Below are positions 25,398-34,533 of a stretch of DNA of 39,778 bases, one piece after another; position 1 is the first letter of the stretch; each line of letters starts with the position of its first letter. The stretch comes from CALMFQ01 sp964495595 (GTDB lineage Bacteria > Pseudomonadota > Gammaproteobacteria > Burkholderiales > SCOH01). The stretch lies in contig CAZBWH010000023.1 of the NCBI GenBank assembly GCA_964495595.1, positions 1 to 39,778 on the forward strand, read 5' to 3'. A program made the translations under genes and the position numbers. The notes below the pieces were generated by a model. It did no database searches. It was not told the origin of the DNA and worked only from the letters and a program-made list of their open reading frames with translations.

Positions 25398-28300
25398 TCA
25401 GACAGGCTCCAGGTGGGCCGGGCGTGCGGCCAGTGGCAGCGCGCCCTGATGATGGTCTTGGTAGATTCCCAGTTCATGGAACAATTGCTCGACTGCGCTG
25501 TCAGGCAAAGGCTTGCTGAACATGAACCCCTGCACTAGATCACACCCCTGCTCGCGCAGGAATGTCAACTGGGCCTGATTCTCTACGCCCTCAGCAATCA
25601 CGCGCAAACCCAGCTTCTTGGCCATGGCGATAATGACTTCGGCGATTGCGGCATCGTCTCCGTCTTTGGGCAAACCCTCGACAAAGGTGCGGTCGATTTT
25701 CAGGTTATGGATCGGGAACCGCTTTAGATTGTACAACGATGAGTAGCCGGTGCCGAAATCATCAATTGCCAGTTGTACGCCCATCTGTTTCAGTTCAGTC
25801 ATGATGCCGATGGCTTCTTCAGCGTTGCGCATGATCATGCCTTCGGTGATTTCCAGCTCCAGCCATTGCGGGTCAAGGCCCGAAGATTCCAGTGCATGAC
25901 GCACGGCGCTGACCAGGCTTTGCGGCTGGAACTGCCTGGGCGAAAGGTTGACCGCCATTCGTACCGGAGGGAAACCTGCCTCCTGCCATTTTCGTGCCTG
26001 ACGACAGGCGTGCAGCATCACCCATTCGCCCAGCGGCACGATCAGGCCATTTTCTTCCGCCAGGGGAATGAAACGCTCCGGGGAAATCAGCCCCTGTTCG
26101 GGATGCCGCCAGCGCAGCAATGCCTCCAGGCCGATGATGCGGTTTTGTTCAAGTTCGACCTGAGCCTGGTAATGCAGCTCAAACTCTGCGCGTTCGATTG
26201 CCTGCCGCAGGCTATTGCCGATCAGCAGGTGTTCATACGCCGTTTCGCCCATATGCCGGGCGAAATACTGGCAGGTATTTTTGCCGTTTTCCTTGGCACG
26301 ATACATGGCAACGTCGGCGTTTTTGAGCAGCGACGGCGCATCCAGTCCATCGTCCGGAAACAGCGCCGTACCGATGCTGCAGGTGATGTAGTAATCACGC
26401 TCGTGCAAACGCACGGGTTCGGCCAGGGTCTGCAGGATCCGGCCAGCAACGATATCGACCATGCCCGTATCGGAGAGCCCTTCCATCACCAGAGTAAACT
26501 CATCACCCCCCAGGCGGGCGATCAGATCACCGCTACGGGCACAGCCGCGTAGCCGGGATGCGACCTCCTGCAACAGGCTGTCGCCGGCCGCATGGCCCAG
26601 CGTGTCGTTGATGGTTTTGAAACGATCCAGGTCGATGAACAACACCGCCACCCGGCTTTGCTGTTCTGCAGCGTGGGCGATGGCTTGCTGCAGGTGCCTT
26701 AGCAACTGGCTGCGGTTGGGCAGCAGGGTCAAGGGATCATGATTTGCCAGGAAATACAGCCGCTGCTCGGCCTCCTTGCGCGAAGTGATGTCGGAAAACA
26801 CGCCAACGTAATTGGTAATCCGGCCCGCCTCGTCCCGCACCGCGCTGATACTCATCCAGGCGGGGTAAAGCTCGCCGCTGGCTCGCCGGTCGGACAATTC
26901 TCCCTGCCAGTGTCCGTTCACCTCCAGACTCATCAACATGTCCCGATTGATTTCGGTCTTGTCGAGCTGACTCTTGAACATGCGTGAGGTTTTGCCCAAA
27001 GCCTGTTCAGGCAGGTAGCCCGTGATCTTGCTGAAAGCGGGGTTGACGGCAACGATCTGGGCATCGGCATCCGTCATCAGGATACCCTCGCTGGCATTGT
27101 CAAAGACCTTGGCTGCCAGCCGCAGCTGCCGCTCACGGGCCACGCTGGCACTGATGTCAGCAACCAGCCCGATGATGGCGGGGCGGCCCTGGAACTCGAA
27201 CAAGCGCCCTTGCGCCTCCACCTCCAGCAGGGTGCCGCCAGCGCAACGGGCTCGATACTGGTATCGGTTGCTGGCCTGTTCGGCCCCTTCCCTCAGCCGC
27301 TGGTGACTGGTGCGAACCGTGTGCCAGTCTTCGCGGGCGGTAATCGACTGCAACGGCATGTCCTGCAAGGCGCCGTCGCGATAGCCCAGCATGTGGGCCA
27401 ATGCAGGGTTAGCGTACACGATCCGCTCACCCTGGGCGATATAAAAGCCGACCAGCGACAATTCGACCAGGGCCCTGAACTTGCCTTCGGCGGCCAGTTT
27501 GGCCTGCTCTACCTGCTTGACCTCGGTGATGTCACTGAACATGGCGACGCTGTTGACCACTGAACCATCACTATCGCGCAAGGCAGATATACCCAGCCAG
27601 GCAGGAAAGTGTCGGCCGCTGGCCGAGCGACCGACAAACTCGCCCTGCCAGGCCCCCTCCAGCAGCAGCTGCTTGCGTATCGTCTGCAACAGCGTCAGCG
27701 TCATACCGTGCGGCAAATCATCGACTAACTTGCCCAGCACCTGTTGACGCTGGTAGCCGGTGATCCGGCAAAATGCGTCGTTGACTGCGACAATCCGGTC
27801 GGCACAATCGAAAATGCAGATTGCATCGTTGGCATGCTCGAACACGCTGGCGTACAGCTGCAACTGTCGTTCGGTGTGCAGCCGGTCACGAATGTCGTGA
27901 ACCAGGCCGAAAATGGCCGCCTGGCCGTCGAAGATCAGTCTGCGGGAATGCATTTCTACGTCAACCGGGTATCCGGCACGGTGCATCATGCGGAACTGGC
28001 AAACTTCAGCCTCTTGCTTCAGATGCACCAGATCAGCCAGGCGATGCAGCATGGCCTCCCGGTCGGCCAGCCAGAGAATCTGCTCTACCTTACGGCCCGA
28101 AAGCTCCTGCGGGGTATATCCCAGCAGCCGGGCCAGCTCGGGGTTGCCATAGACGACAACGCCGCGCTGAACGATGAAAATACCGGCCAACGACGACTCG
28201 ACCAGCGCCCGGTACTTGGCTTCGGCGGCCGACAAATCGGCCTCGGCACGTTTGCGCGAGGTGATGTCCACGCCGTTGGCACAGATACCGATCAGTTTGC

Positions 28301-29525
28301 CGTGGCGGTCATAGAGGGGGAATTTGCTGGTCAGGAATACATGCTGGTTGCCACCTGCATTGTATCGCTCTTCAAACTGGATATTCTTGCCCGTCTGCCA
28401 TACTGCCCGGTCATTCTCTTCCAGCCGCAAGGCAATATCGGCGGCAAACAACCGGGAAGCGGTCGCACCATTGACTTCATCCTGCCGCAGGCCGAGCAGA
28501 TCAGCGAACGCTCGATTGCACATTTGGTAGCGACCCTGCAGATCACGAACATAGAAAAGGGTCGGCAAATTGTTGAGAACGGTTTGCGTCTGTCGCTGCC
28601 AGTCTTTCAGTATGGCTACGGCCAGCTGTTTTTCTTCCAGGGTTGCACACAATGACAGGCCGGCCAACAGCATCACCAGCTGAAAAGCCATCAGGAACAG
28701 CGCGCCGTCGATCGAGCCGCCTGGCATACCAGGGGCACCGAACACGATGGAAGTCATCGCCGCCACGCTGGCCAGGATCGCCACGCTGGCAACACCGAGA
28801 TAACCGAACCTTACCGCCCCCCATACAATCAACGGAAAAACCGCCAGTTGCAGCGACAGGTTGGGTTTGCCCCCCGAAACACCGGGGCTGCCGAACACGA
28901 ACCCGGCGGCCGCTGCGCTGAGCGCCAGCAACACCAGCAGCTCCGGCCACTTGGCCTGCAGCACCTGAGAGGTGTGCCGGCGGGTCAGGCTCAACACCAA
29001 CGGTACACTGAGCAAAGTGCCGTTGGCCGTTGACAGGCACCACAGCAGCCAGGAACCAGCCCCGGCCAAATCATCCCACGGCCTGCCGGTATTGCCGACC
29101 AGCATCACTGGCAAGGCTAACGCCAGCCCGTTGACCAGCGCACCCAGAGTGACCAGGGCCAACAGGTTGCGCAAATTATCGAGCAAGTACCCTGAAGGCA
29201 CACGCCGACGCAACAGCACTACCGACAGGACGGCACCGACCGTTGTCCCCAGCGCCAGCGTGGCGGCAAACGTGCCGCTGAGGCCCCCCGCAAGGCCGGC
29301 CCCCCAGGTGGCCAGCCAGACAACCGGGGCAAAAGCCAGCCCAAGCAGCAACAAGCCCGCCGTGGCAACTCCCGACGTCAGCCAGACCAGCGATACGTTG
29401 GCATGCTCCAGCCTGAACAGCAGCCCGAACTGAGTGGCTAGCGATAACAATGCAGCCAGAACCAGCGCTTTGCCGACGGTGCTCAGTATCCCGTCCGGGG
29501 TAGCCTTTCCCCTTCCCTGCGTCAT
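25398..29525 (-). CDS. MASE1-PAS(x5)-GGDEF-EAL cyclic-di-GMP enzyme
   Basis: This 1375-residue membrane protein has an N-terminal MASE1 sensor (about 15-300, roughly eight helices). Five PAS domains follow, at about 310-425, 435-550, 555-675, 680-795 and 800-915. The GGDEF domain (925-1085) has intact GGDEF (1006-1010) and an RxxD inhibitory site (RSGD 997-1000). The EAL domain (1100-1350) has EAL at 1134-1136 and DDFGTGYSS at 1255-1263. Both halves keep their catalytic signatures, so it could make and degrade c-di-GMP. The promoter region 29526-29789 is AT-rich. The PAS domains could sense redox, oxygen or small ligands. Confidence 0.95.
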   Translation of the reverse strand: MTQGRGKATPDGILSTVGKALVLAALLSLATQFGLLFRLEHANVSLVWLTSGVATAGLLLLGLAFAPVVWLATWGAGLAGGLSGTFAATLALGTTVGAVLSVVLLRRRVPSGYLLDNLRNLLALVTLGALVNGLALALPVMLVGNTGRPWDDLAGAGSWLLWCLSTANGTLLSVPLVLSLTRRHTSQVLQAKWPELLVLLALSAAAAGFVFGSPGVSGGKPNLSLQLAVFPLIVWGAVRFGYLGVASVAILASVAAMTSIVFGAPGMPGGSIDGALFLMAFQLVMLLAGLSLCATLEEKQLAVAILKDWQRQTQTVLNNLPTLFYVRDLQGRYQMCNRAFADLLGLRQDEVNGATASRLFAADIALRLEENDRAVWQTGKNIQFEERYNAGGNQHVFLTSKFPLYDRHGKLIGICANGVDITSRKRAEADLSAAEAKYRALVESSLAGIFIVQRGVVVYGNPELARLLGYTPQELSGRKVEQILWLADREAMLHRLADLVHLKQEAEVCQFRMMHRAGYPVDVEMHSRRLIFDGQAAIFGLVHDIRDRLHTERQLQLYASVFEHANDAICIFDCADRIVAVNDAFCRITGYQRQQVLGKLVDDLPHGMTLTLLQTIRKQLLLEGAWQGEFVGRSASGRHFPAWLGISALRDSDGSVVNSVAMFSDITEVKQVEQAKLAAEGKFRALVELSLVGFYIAQGERIVYANPALAHMLGYRDGALQDMPLQSITAREDWHTVRTSHQRLREGAEQASNRYQYRARCAGGTLLEVEAQGRLFEFQGRPAIIGLVADISASVARERQLRLAAKVFDNASEGILMTDADAQIVAVNPAFSKITGYLPEQALGKTSRMFKSQLDKTEINRDMLMSLEVNGHWQGELSDRRASGELYPAWMSISAVRDEAGRITNYVGVFSDITSRKEAEQRLYFLANHDPLTLLPNRSQLLRHLQQAIAHAAEQQSRVAVLFIDLDRFKTINDTLGHAAGDSLLQEVASRLRGCARSGDLIARLGGDEFTLVMEGLSDTGMVDIVAGRILQTLAEPVRLHERDYYITCSIGTALFPDDGLDAPSLLKNADVAMYRAKENGKNTCQYFARHMGETAYEHLLIGNSLRQAIERAEFELHYQAQVELEQNRIIGLEALLRWRHPEQGLISPERFIPLAEENGLIVPLGEWVMLHACRQARKWQEAGFPPVRMAVNLSPRQFQPQSLVSAVRHALESSGLDPQWLELEITEGMIMRNAEEAIGIMTELKQMGVQLAIDDFGTGYSSLYNLKRFPIHNLKIDRTFVEGLPKDGDDAAIAEVIIAMAKKLGLRVIAEGVENQAQLTFLREQGCDLVQGFMFSKPLPDSAVEQLFHELGIYQDHHQGALPLAARPAHLEPV

Positions 29526-29622
29526 CGCAGCCGATCTCCCTGTTTATCCGATTAAGTCAGTCTGAGGGTGACATGCGACAGGGCAAGCCTATGCATGCAT
29601 CATTATGAAAGCAGCAAAATAT

Positions 29623-29628
29623 ATTATA
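29623..29628 (-). promoter_or_regulatory. Possible -10 element of the GGDEF-EAL gene
   Basis: A perfect TATAAT lies in an AT-rich tract (about 29605-29665) roughly 100 bases before the start codon. Several weak -35 partners exist (TTGAAA, TTGTTG). The neighbouring ATGCATGCAT at 29591-29600 is a short palindrome. Confidence 0.35.
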
Positions 29629-29789
29629 AATTAACGATTTTCAACAATTACCAAAGAAAACACTTGAAATATCGTGGGCGGACTGATCCTGGGCATGACA
29701 AGCAATAGCAAGCCATCGTGCCATGCTCGCAAGCCGTGTGATATCGGCATGAACCCACGCTGCCAGCGGGCAGAACGTTCACGGGTCAA

Positions 29790-30416
29790 TCAGAAAGAGG
29801 TCTTGCCTTGCGCTGGCGAATCGGCATTCGGCCGGGGAACAGCAGGCTGTGAGGATTTTTTGGCTGCAGCAGGAGGCTCGGCTATCCAGCCAAACTGATT
29901 GGCGACCATCATCATCGCCAGATACAGCGCAAGAGCGACTGGTGTAAACAGCAGAATGCCACCCATGACATGGCTGCGGGCAACATGGGTGGCAGCAGCC
30001 AGAGCATGCACCAGCATGACGATGCTGTACCCGGCCAGCAACAGTGATGCCGACACCGCCACAGGATCGGGCAACCAGGTCAGCAGCGGCTCCAGAATTT
30101 GAACGCCCTGGCAGACAGCCATCAACTGCAGCAAGCTCCCCTCTCCGTTCCAGCGCCCGCCCAGTTGCATCCACCAATGGAAAAAATGGGTCATCAGCAA
30201 CAGCTCGAACCAGTTCAGGCAGACAAAGTAGGCTATCCGCGCCAGAGCAGGCGCAACCATGAATTCTGCCGTGGATGCAGCGAACACGCCCAATAGCGTA
30301 ATCAGCAACGCTGGTTGCCACCACGGGTATCGATAATGGGCCAGTGGCTGAACCCTGAGCCGCAGCAAGTCCAGCAGATCAGTCACCAGCTGGCTTTCTG
30401 CCAGATAGGATTTCAT
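29790..30416 (-). CDS. Integral membrane protein, possibly YIP1-like
   Basis: The 208-residue protein (from MKSYLAESQLVTDLL) has about five membrane helices and a Pro/Ala-rich hydrophilic tail (EPPAAAKKSSQPAVPRPN...). The order of helices and the early LLRLRVQPLAHYRYPWW segment resemble YIP1-family membrane proteins, but the match is loose. Its ATG overlaps the purU stop by one base (TGATG), so it is co-translated with purU. Function unknown. Confidence 0.6.
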   Translation of the reverse strand: MKSYLAESQLVTDLLDLLRLRVQPLAHYRYPWWQPALLITLLGVFAASTAEFMVAPALARIAYFVCLNWFELLLMTHFFHWWMQLGGRWNGEGSLLQLMAVCQGVQILEPLLTWLPDPVAVSASLLLAGYSIVMLVHALAAATHVARSHVMGGILLFTPVALALYLAMMMVANQFGWIAEPPAAAKKSSQPAVPRPNADSPAQGKTSF

Positions 30417-31270
30417 CAGTCGAAAATCACGGTTTTTTTCGAATATTCCAGAATCCGGTTTTCCACATGCCACCGGACAGCCCTGGACAACACGACCTTT
30501 TCCAGATCACGCCCTTTCTGGATCAAGTCATCCACCGAATCCCGATGCGAAATGCGGATCACGTCCTGCTCGATGATCGGGCCGTCATCCAGCACTGCAG
30601 TCACATAATGACTGGTAGCGCCGATCAGCTTGACTCCACGCTCGAATGCCCGGTGGTAGGGCTTGGCCCCCTCGAACGCGGGCAAAAAGGAATGATGGAT
30701 ATTGATGATCCGTTGCGGATAGCGTGCCACGAAATCTGCCGAAAGTACCTGCATGTAGCGGGCAAGCACAATGAAATCAATACCATGCTGACCGAGCAAT
30801 GCAAACTGCTGCGCCTCGGCCTCGGCTTTGTTGTCGCGGGAAACCGCAATGCAATGAAATGGAATACGGTAGAACTCGGCCAGACGGCGGGTATCCTCGT
30901 GGTTGCTGATGATCAGCGGGATATCGCAGGCCAGCTCACCGCTTTGATGCCGGTACAGCAGATCGACCAGACAATGGTCGTAATGCGAGACGAAAATGGC
31001 CATTTTCGGCCGATTGGCTGACAGCGCCAGCCGCCATTGCATACCAAACCGCTCGGCAATCGGCTGGAATGCCGCACCAAAAGCATCCATCGACAAGGTG
31101 AAATCTGCCAGATCCCACTCCATCCGCATCAGGAACAGGTTTTCCGCCGCATCCTGGTGTTGGTCGGCGTGCAGGATATTGGCGTTGTAGGTGTAAAGAA
31201 AATTGGCAATTGCAGCCACCAGTCCCTTGCGGTCTGGGCAGCTAATCAGCAGGGTCGCAGTATTTTTCAT
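30416..31270 (-). CDS. purU: Formyltetrahydrofolate deformylase PurU
   Basis: The 284-residue enzyme has an N-terminal ACT domain (TLLISCPDRKGLVAAIANFLY, 6-80) and a C-terminal formyl-transferase-type domain (NIHHSFLPAFEGAKPYHRAF; GATSHYVTAVLDDGPIIEQDV; Asp in the DDGPI motif). It hydrolyses 10-formyl-THF to formate and THF, balancing one-carbon pools and supplying formate to PurT. The membrane protein downstream is coupled. Confidence 0.95.
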   Translation of the reverse strand: MKNTATLLISCPDRKGLVAAIANFLYTYNANILHADQHQDAAENLFLMRMEWDLADFTLSMDAFGAAFQPIAERFGMQWRLALSANRPKMAIFVSHYDHCLVDLLYRHQSGELACDIPLIISNHEDTRRLAEFYRIPFHCIAVSRDNKAEAEAQQFALLGQHGIDFIVLARYMQVLSADFVARYPQRIINIHHSFLPAFEGAKPYHRAFERGVKLIGATSHYVTAVLDDGPIIEQDVIRISHRDSVDDLIQKGRDLEKVVLSRAVRWHVENRILEYSKKTVIFD

Positions 31271-31277
31271 AAACTTT

Positions 31278-31299
31278 CAGACAATCCCGGAATTGTCTG
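31278..31299. promoter_or_regulatory. Palindrome in the purU / lipoprotein divergent region
   Basis: CAGACAAT and ATTGTCTG are perfect 8-bp inverted repeats around CCCGGA, starting 8 bases upstream of the purU start codon. This could be an operator or a 5'-end hairpin in the purU mRNA. Confidence 0.4.
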
Positions 31300-31380
31300 G
31301 CGATTCTACCAGAAACGCCTTGCCGGCCGCGCCTGCCGGCCACTCCGCCTGAATCAATCCCCCCGAAAAAGGTCTGCACC

Positions 31381-31977
31381 ATGCAACTGAACACCGTATT
31401 CCCGATCGCCGCCCTGGCTAGCGTAGCGTTGCTGGCCGGTTGTGCCAGCCAGGTCATCCCTCCGGCACAACGCCTGCACGGCGAACTGGCGCCACGAGCC
31501 GGCAAGGCCTACGCCATTGTGGCGCTGACCAGCGACTCGCAACGCGGCCACCGCACCCTGTTTGCCACCTTCAGCCGCATCGCGCCGGCCGAACGGTTGG
31601 CGCTGACGCCGGCACAGCGCATCCAGTCACGCCCGGACATGGAGCGGATCGGAGGGGCTGAGCAAGGCATGCCTGGCGCACTGCATCTGCTTGAGCTGGA
31701 ACCGGGTGAATACGAATTCACCGAAGCCGGCAGCCACTGGCCCGATCCAGCCGGGCGCGAACCCTACGGCGAGCAGATCCGCCTGCCGCTAAAGCACCGC
31801 TTCAGTCTGCAGACGGGAGAAAGCGTGTATCTGGGAGAGCTGCGTTTAACGCTGGATGCGCCACCCAGCGCAACCGTCGTCGATGCCCATCAGCGGGATT
31901 TCCGGCATGTGACTGAACAGTGGCAGGTAAACAGTGTTGCACCGGTGATCATCCGCCTAATGGAAACGGCTCGCTGA
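31381..31977 (+). CDS. Predicted outer-membrane-anchored lipoprotein
   Basis: The 198-residue protein has a lipoprotein signal peptide with lipobox LLAGC (Cys21) followed by Ala, predicting outer-membrane sorting. The mature part includes a GALHLLELEPGEYEF segment and reads as a beta-rich domain. I do not recognise the family. It is a single gene divergent from purU, with AAGG ahead of ATG 31381. Confidence 0.8.
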   Translation: MQLNTVFPIAALASVALLAGCASQVIPPAQRLHGELAPRAGKAYAIVALTSDSQRGHRTLFATFSRIAPAERLALTPAQRIQSRPDMERIGGAEQGMPGALHLLELEPGEYEFTEAGSHWPDPAGREPYGEQIRLPLKHRFSLQTGESVYLGELRLTLDAPPSATVVDAHQRDFRHVTEQWQVNSVAPVIIRLMETAR

Positions 31978-31989
31978 TACTGGCAGCCT

Positions 31990-32065
31990 GCAAGCCAATA
32001 CGGACGAGGCTTGCAGCCGGCCTGTGAGCCAATGTGGAAGCGGCCTGCAAGGCAGGCCGCTATTG
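31990..32065. repeat. Dispersed intergenic repeat, copy B
   Basis: This region between the lipoprotein gene and the DUF3330-like gene repeats the block order of copy A (1153-1216), with matching AAGCCAATA, GGCTTGCAG and GTGAG blocks. It includes a GGCCTGC...GCAGGCC inverted pair near 32041-32061, which could form a hairpin after the lipoprotein gene. Confidence 0.5.
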
Positions 32066-32073
32066 AATCTGAA

Positions 32074-32259
32074 TCAGGCAGCCTGGCGCGGCGCACCCTG
32101 CTCGGCTGGTTCGGCCGGTGGTTTCTCACGCCACTGGGCATAACAAGCCAGTCCGCAATAGTGGGCAACATAATCGGTTGCCTCGGCACTGTCTTTTTCC
32201 GAAGCCGGGATTTCTTCCAGACAAACCCGGCACTCGAGTGGAACGGTTTGGGTATCCAT
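32074..32259 (-). CDS. Small zinc-binding protein, DUF3330-like
   Basis: The 61-residue protein carries a CRVCLEEIP...YCGLACYAQW pattern, i.e. two cysteine pairs suited to a zinc ribbon. This matches the DUF3330 family of small proteins. The C-terminus is Pro/Glu-rich and probably disordered. ATG 32259 is chosen over an in-frame start at 32280, because the family conservation begins just after it. Function unknown. Confidence 0.7.
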   Translation of the reverse strand: MDTQTVPLECRVCLEEIPASEKDSAEATDYVAHYCGLACYAQWREKPPAEPAEQGAPRQAA

Positions 32260-32360
32260 GGTCGCTACTCCCGAAGTCAATCAATGGGCTGGCACGCAAA
32301 CCAGTCTACGCCTGCCTGGTGAACAATGTAATTTGTTTATTGCAATCAATCCAATAGAAT

Positions 32361-33506
32361 TCATGCAAGCGGCGAATCAGCCCGCACGGCCTGGTCGACA
32401 AAACACTGCTGGATGGCGGGTAGTTCGGCTTGCCGGCGCACCAGTGCGGCCACACACTGCGGGTCGAACAGCACCCCGGATTGCTGCGTCATCCAGTCCA
32501 GCGTACGCTCAACGCTCCAACCCTCCTTATAGGGGCGCCGGCTGCTCAAGGCATCGAACACATCTGCCACGGTGACAATCCGCCCGGCCAGCGGAATCGC
32601 CTCGCCGGCCAAACCGGCCGGATAGCCGCTGCCATCCCACGCTTCGTGATGCGCACCGATAATGTCGTACAGCAAATCGATGAACGGCATCTGATCCAGC
32701 CCCAGATACCCAATCATCTGCCGACTGAGCTGAATCCCCTGTTCCACATGCCGGCGCATGATCTGCCGCTCATCGTCCGACAGCGGGCCAGGTTTGAGCA
32801 ACACGCTGTCCGGCACAGCAATCTTGCCGATATCGTGTAGCGGCGCAAACAGGAACACATGCTCGACAAACTCATCGCTCAAGCCTTGCAGCCGGGCACA
32901 ATCCTGAGCAATCAACCGCGCATAGCGGGCCATGCGTTCCAGATGATTGCCCGTTTCAAAATCGCGCAAATGCATCACATCGTGCGCTGTATGCATCGCC
33001 CCGCGCAGGGTGCGCAGCTTGCGCTGCGCGTCCAGCACCATCAGCATCACCAGATGGGAAAACGTCGCCAGATCATCCAGCAGCGCCGGGGTAAAAGGAT
33101 CTGGTTCGCGCGAATCGAAAAACACAAAACCGAAACAGCGCTGGCCGTCCATCAGCGGCACCGTATAACTGGCACGGTATCCCTGACGGGCCAGATAATG
33201 ATGATGGCGGCTACCGGCAGCCTCGGCTGGCGGAGCCAGATGGGTCAGGATCCGCGGCTGACCACTGCGCAGCACCTGCTGCAACGACGGCACCTCGGCC
33301 AACCGCCGCTCGTACTGGTTCAACGGCTCACCGCTGTCATTGCTGTAGATGAAAGTCTTGACCAGATCGGTCGCCTCGTCATAACTGGCAACCGCGATCC
33401 GGGCAATGTCCGGATAACGTGCCCGCACCGCCTGATGAATCGCCGCCAGCTTGCTGGACAACGGCACTTCCTGCTCCAGCAATTGCAAATTCAGAAATGA
33501 ATCCAT
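32361..33506 (-). CDS. GAF and HD-GYP domain protein (c-di-GMP phosphodiesterase)
   Basis: The 381-residue protein has an N-terminal GAF-like sensor (about 15-160) and a C-terminal HD-GYP domain (about 165-360). Motifs are complete: NHLERMARYA (188-197), HDIGK (224-228), HHEAWDGSGYP (286-296) and VADVFDALSSRRPY. It should hydrolyse c-di-GMP. Unlike 6213-7331 it has no Hpt domain and no lost motif. Confidence 0.9.
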   Translation of the reverse strand: MDSFLNLQLLEQEVPLSSKLAAIHQAVRARYPDIARIAVASYDEATDLVKTFIYSNDSGEPLNQYERRLAEVPSLQQVLRSGQPRILTHLAPPAEAAGSRHHHYLARQGYRASYTVPLMDGQRCFGFVFFDSREPDPFTPALLDDLATFSHLVMLMVLDAQRKLRTLRGAMHTAHDVMHLRDFETGNHLERMARYARLIAQDCARLQGLSDEFVEHVFLFAPLHDIGKIAVPDSVLLKPGPLSDDERQIMRRHVEQGIQLSRQMIGYLGLDQMPFIDLLYDIIGAHHEAWDGSGYPAGLAGEAIPLAGRIVTVADVFDALSSRRPYKEGWSVERTLDWMTQQSGVLFDPQCVAALVRRQAELPAIQQCFVDQAVRADSPLA

Positions 33507-33534
33507 GACCTGCCCCCGATGGCTTTTCTTGAGA

Positions 33535-33578
33535 CTAGCAGCCTGTCAGACTTGAGGCCAATCTGCTGCGCTGGTAAG
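33535..33578. repeat. Palindromic intergenic repeat, left half
   Basis: CTAGCAGCCTGTCAGACTTG and the following AATCTGCTGCGCTGGTAAGG match the left half of the 6084-6191 and 7370-7477 elements. It lies between the HD-GYP start and the PEP-CTERM terminator. Confidence 0.55.
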
Positions 33579-33630
33579 GAACAAATCCCACCACAAGGCG
33601 CGCGAAACCAAACCAGCCGCCCGCCAAAAC

Positions 33631-33654
33631 AACAAGGGCCGAATGGCCCTTGTT
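33631..33654 (-). terminator. Rho-independent terminator after the PEP-CTERM gene
   Basis: AACAAGGGCC / GGCCCTTGTT is a perfect 10-bp stem with a 4-base loop, 22 bases beyond the PEP-CTERM gene's stop on the minus strand. Confidence 0.8.
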
Positions 33655-33676
33655 GTGATGACCGTATACCCCCGGC

Positions 33677-34321
33677 TTATTTGCTGCGCCGCAACCCCAG
33701 CCCGGCCAGCCCGGCGCCGAGCAAGGCCAGCGTGGCGGGTGCTGGCACCGGGTTGTGGCCGTCGCCGGCAGCAAAGGTGGTCCAGCCGCTGGTGCCAATC
33801 TGGAACTGGCCCTGCTGGCCGCCATCACAGCAGTTCTCCAGGCCGTAAATGTCCAGGACATGGTTGCCGGCATTCAGATTGACACCGGATACCTGCAGCA
33901 GCTCTGCCGCATTCGCCCAGTTATTGGCCCACCAAAGATCCTGACTGGAGAACGTCAACGCATTGCCATCCAGAAACATCGCCCCACCCAGGCCAAAATC
34001 GACGCCGGCGCGGAACGACCAGACATCGTTGGCAGCAGCGGCAAAATCGATCCGGTAATGGAAGGCAACATTACCATTGCTGCCCGCCGCACAAGCATTG
34101 CTGTTTTCAATGCCGCTGAACGAACTGAGGGCCCGGTCACAATAGCCAGCGCCTGGCGCAACGGCAGTCAAGCCATCGACAACGGTGCGGTAATCGGCGG
34201 CAGATGACTGCGCGCCAGCAACCGAGTAGCGGCTGCTGTAATGGATGACGCTGGCCGATGCGGCCGTAGCACACAAGGCCAGGGCAATGCTGGCGATCAG
34301 GGTAAAGGAACGGGCTTTCAT
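33677..34321 (-). CDS. PEP-CTERM sorting domain exported protein
   Basis: The 214-residue secreted protein has a signal peptide (MKARSFTLIASIALALCATAASA). It ends in a PEP-CTERM signal: VPAPATLALLGAGLAGLGLRRSK, i.e. a VPxP motif, a hydrophobic helix and a basic tail recognised by an exosortase. Just before it is an ENCCDGGQQGQF segment with a CCxGG motif and aromatic WTTF, of the kind seen in a subset of these proteins. Two other cysteines (CDR, NACAAG) could pair. No exosortase is in the window. It is transcribed alone from a -24/-12 promoter at 34370-34384, with TGGAG before ATG 34321. Confidence 0.9.
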   Translation of the reverse strand: MKARSFTLIASIALALCATAASASVIHYSSRYSVAGAQSSAADYRTVVDGLTAVAPGAGYCDRALSSFSGIENSNACAAGSNGNVAFHYRIDFAAAANDVWSFRAGVDFGLGGAMFLDGNALTFSSQDLWWANNWANAAELLQVSGVNLNAGNHVLDIYGLENCCDGGQQGQFQIGTSGWTTFAAGDGHNPVPAPATLALLGAGLAGLGLRRSK

Positions 34322-34369
34322 GACGACAACTCCAGAATGGATAGTAAATAGCTAACATATCCGAATAAA

Positions 34370-34384
34370 GCAATATATATGCCA
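34370..34384 (-). promoter_or_regulatory. Predicted sigma-54 promoter of the PEP-CTERM gene
   Basis: On the minus strand TGGCATATATATTGC matches the sigma-54 consensus TGGCACG-N4-TTGC in both the GG/GC dinucleotides and their exact spacing. It predicts a start near 34358 and a leader of about 37 bases. Confidence 0.75.
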
Positions 34385-34533
34385 AATATATAAATCACTG
34401 TATCCAAAAAGCATTTCCTGGCCGCAGCCCTTTTTGCCGGCGCCAGTGTAAAATTTTCCGACAAAAATGGTTCAACATTGACGTACCGCCCCCAGCGGCA
34501 TAATGTCGCGCCTCATTCATTCAGGAGCCGGCC

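Noticed and set aside
29591..29600. ATGCATGCAT palindrome as a regulator site
   Set aside because: Too short and self-similar to assign; kept only as a remark under the nearby promoter.
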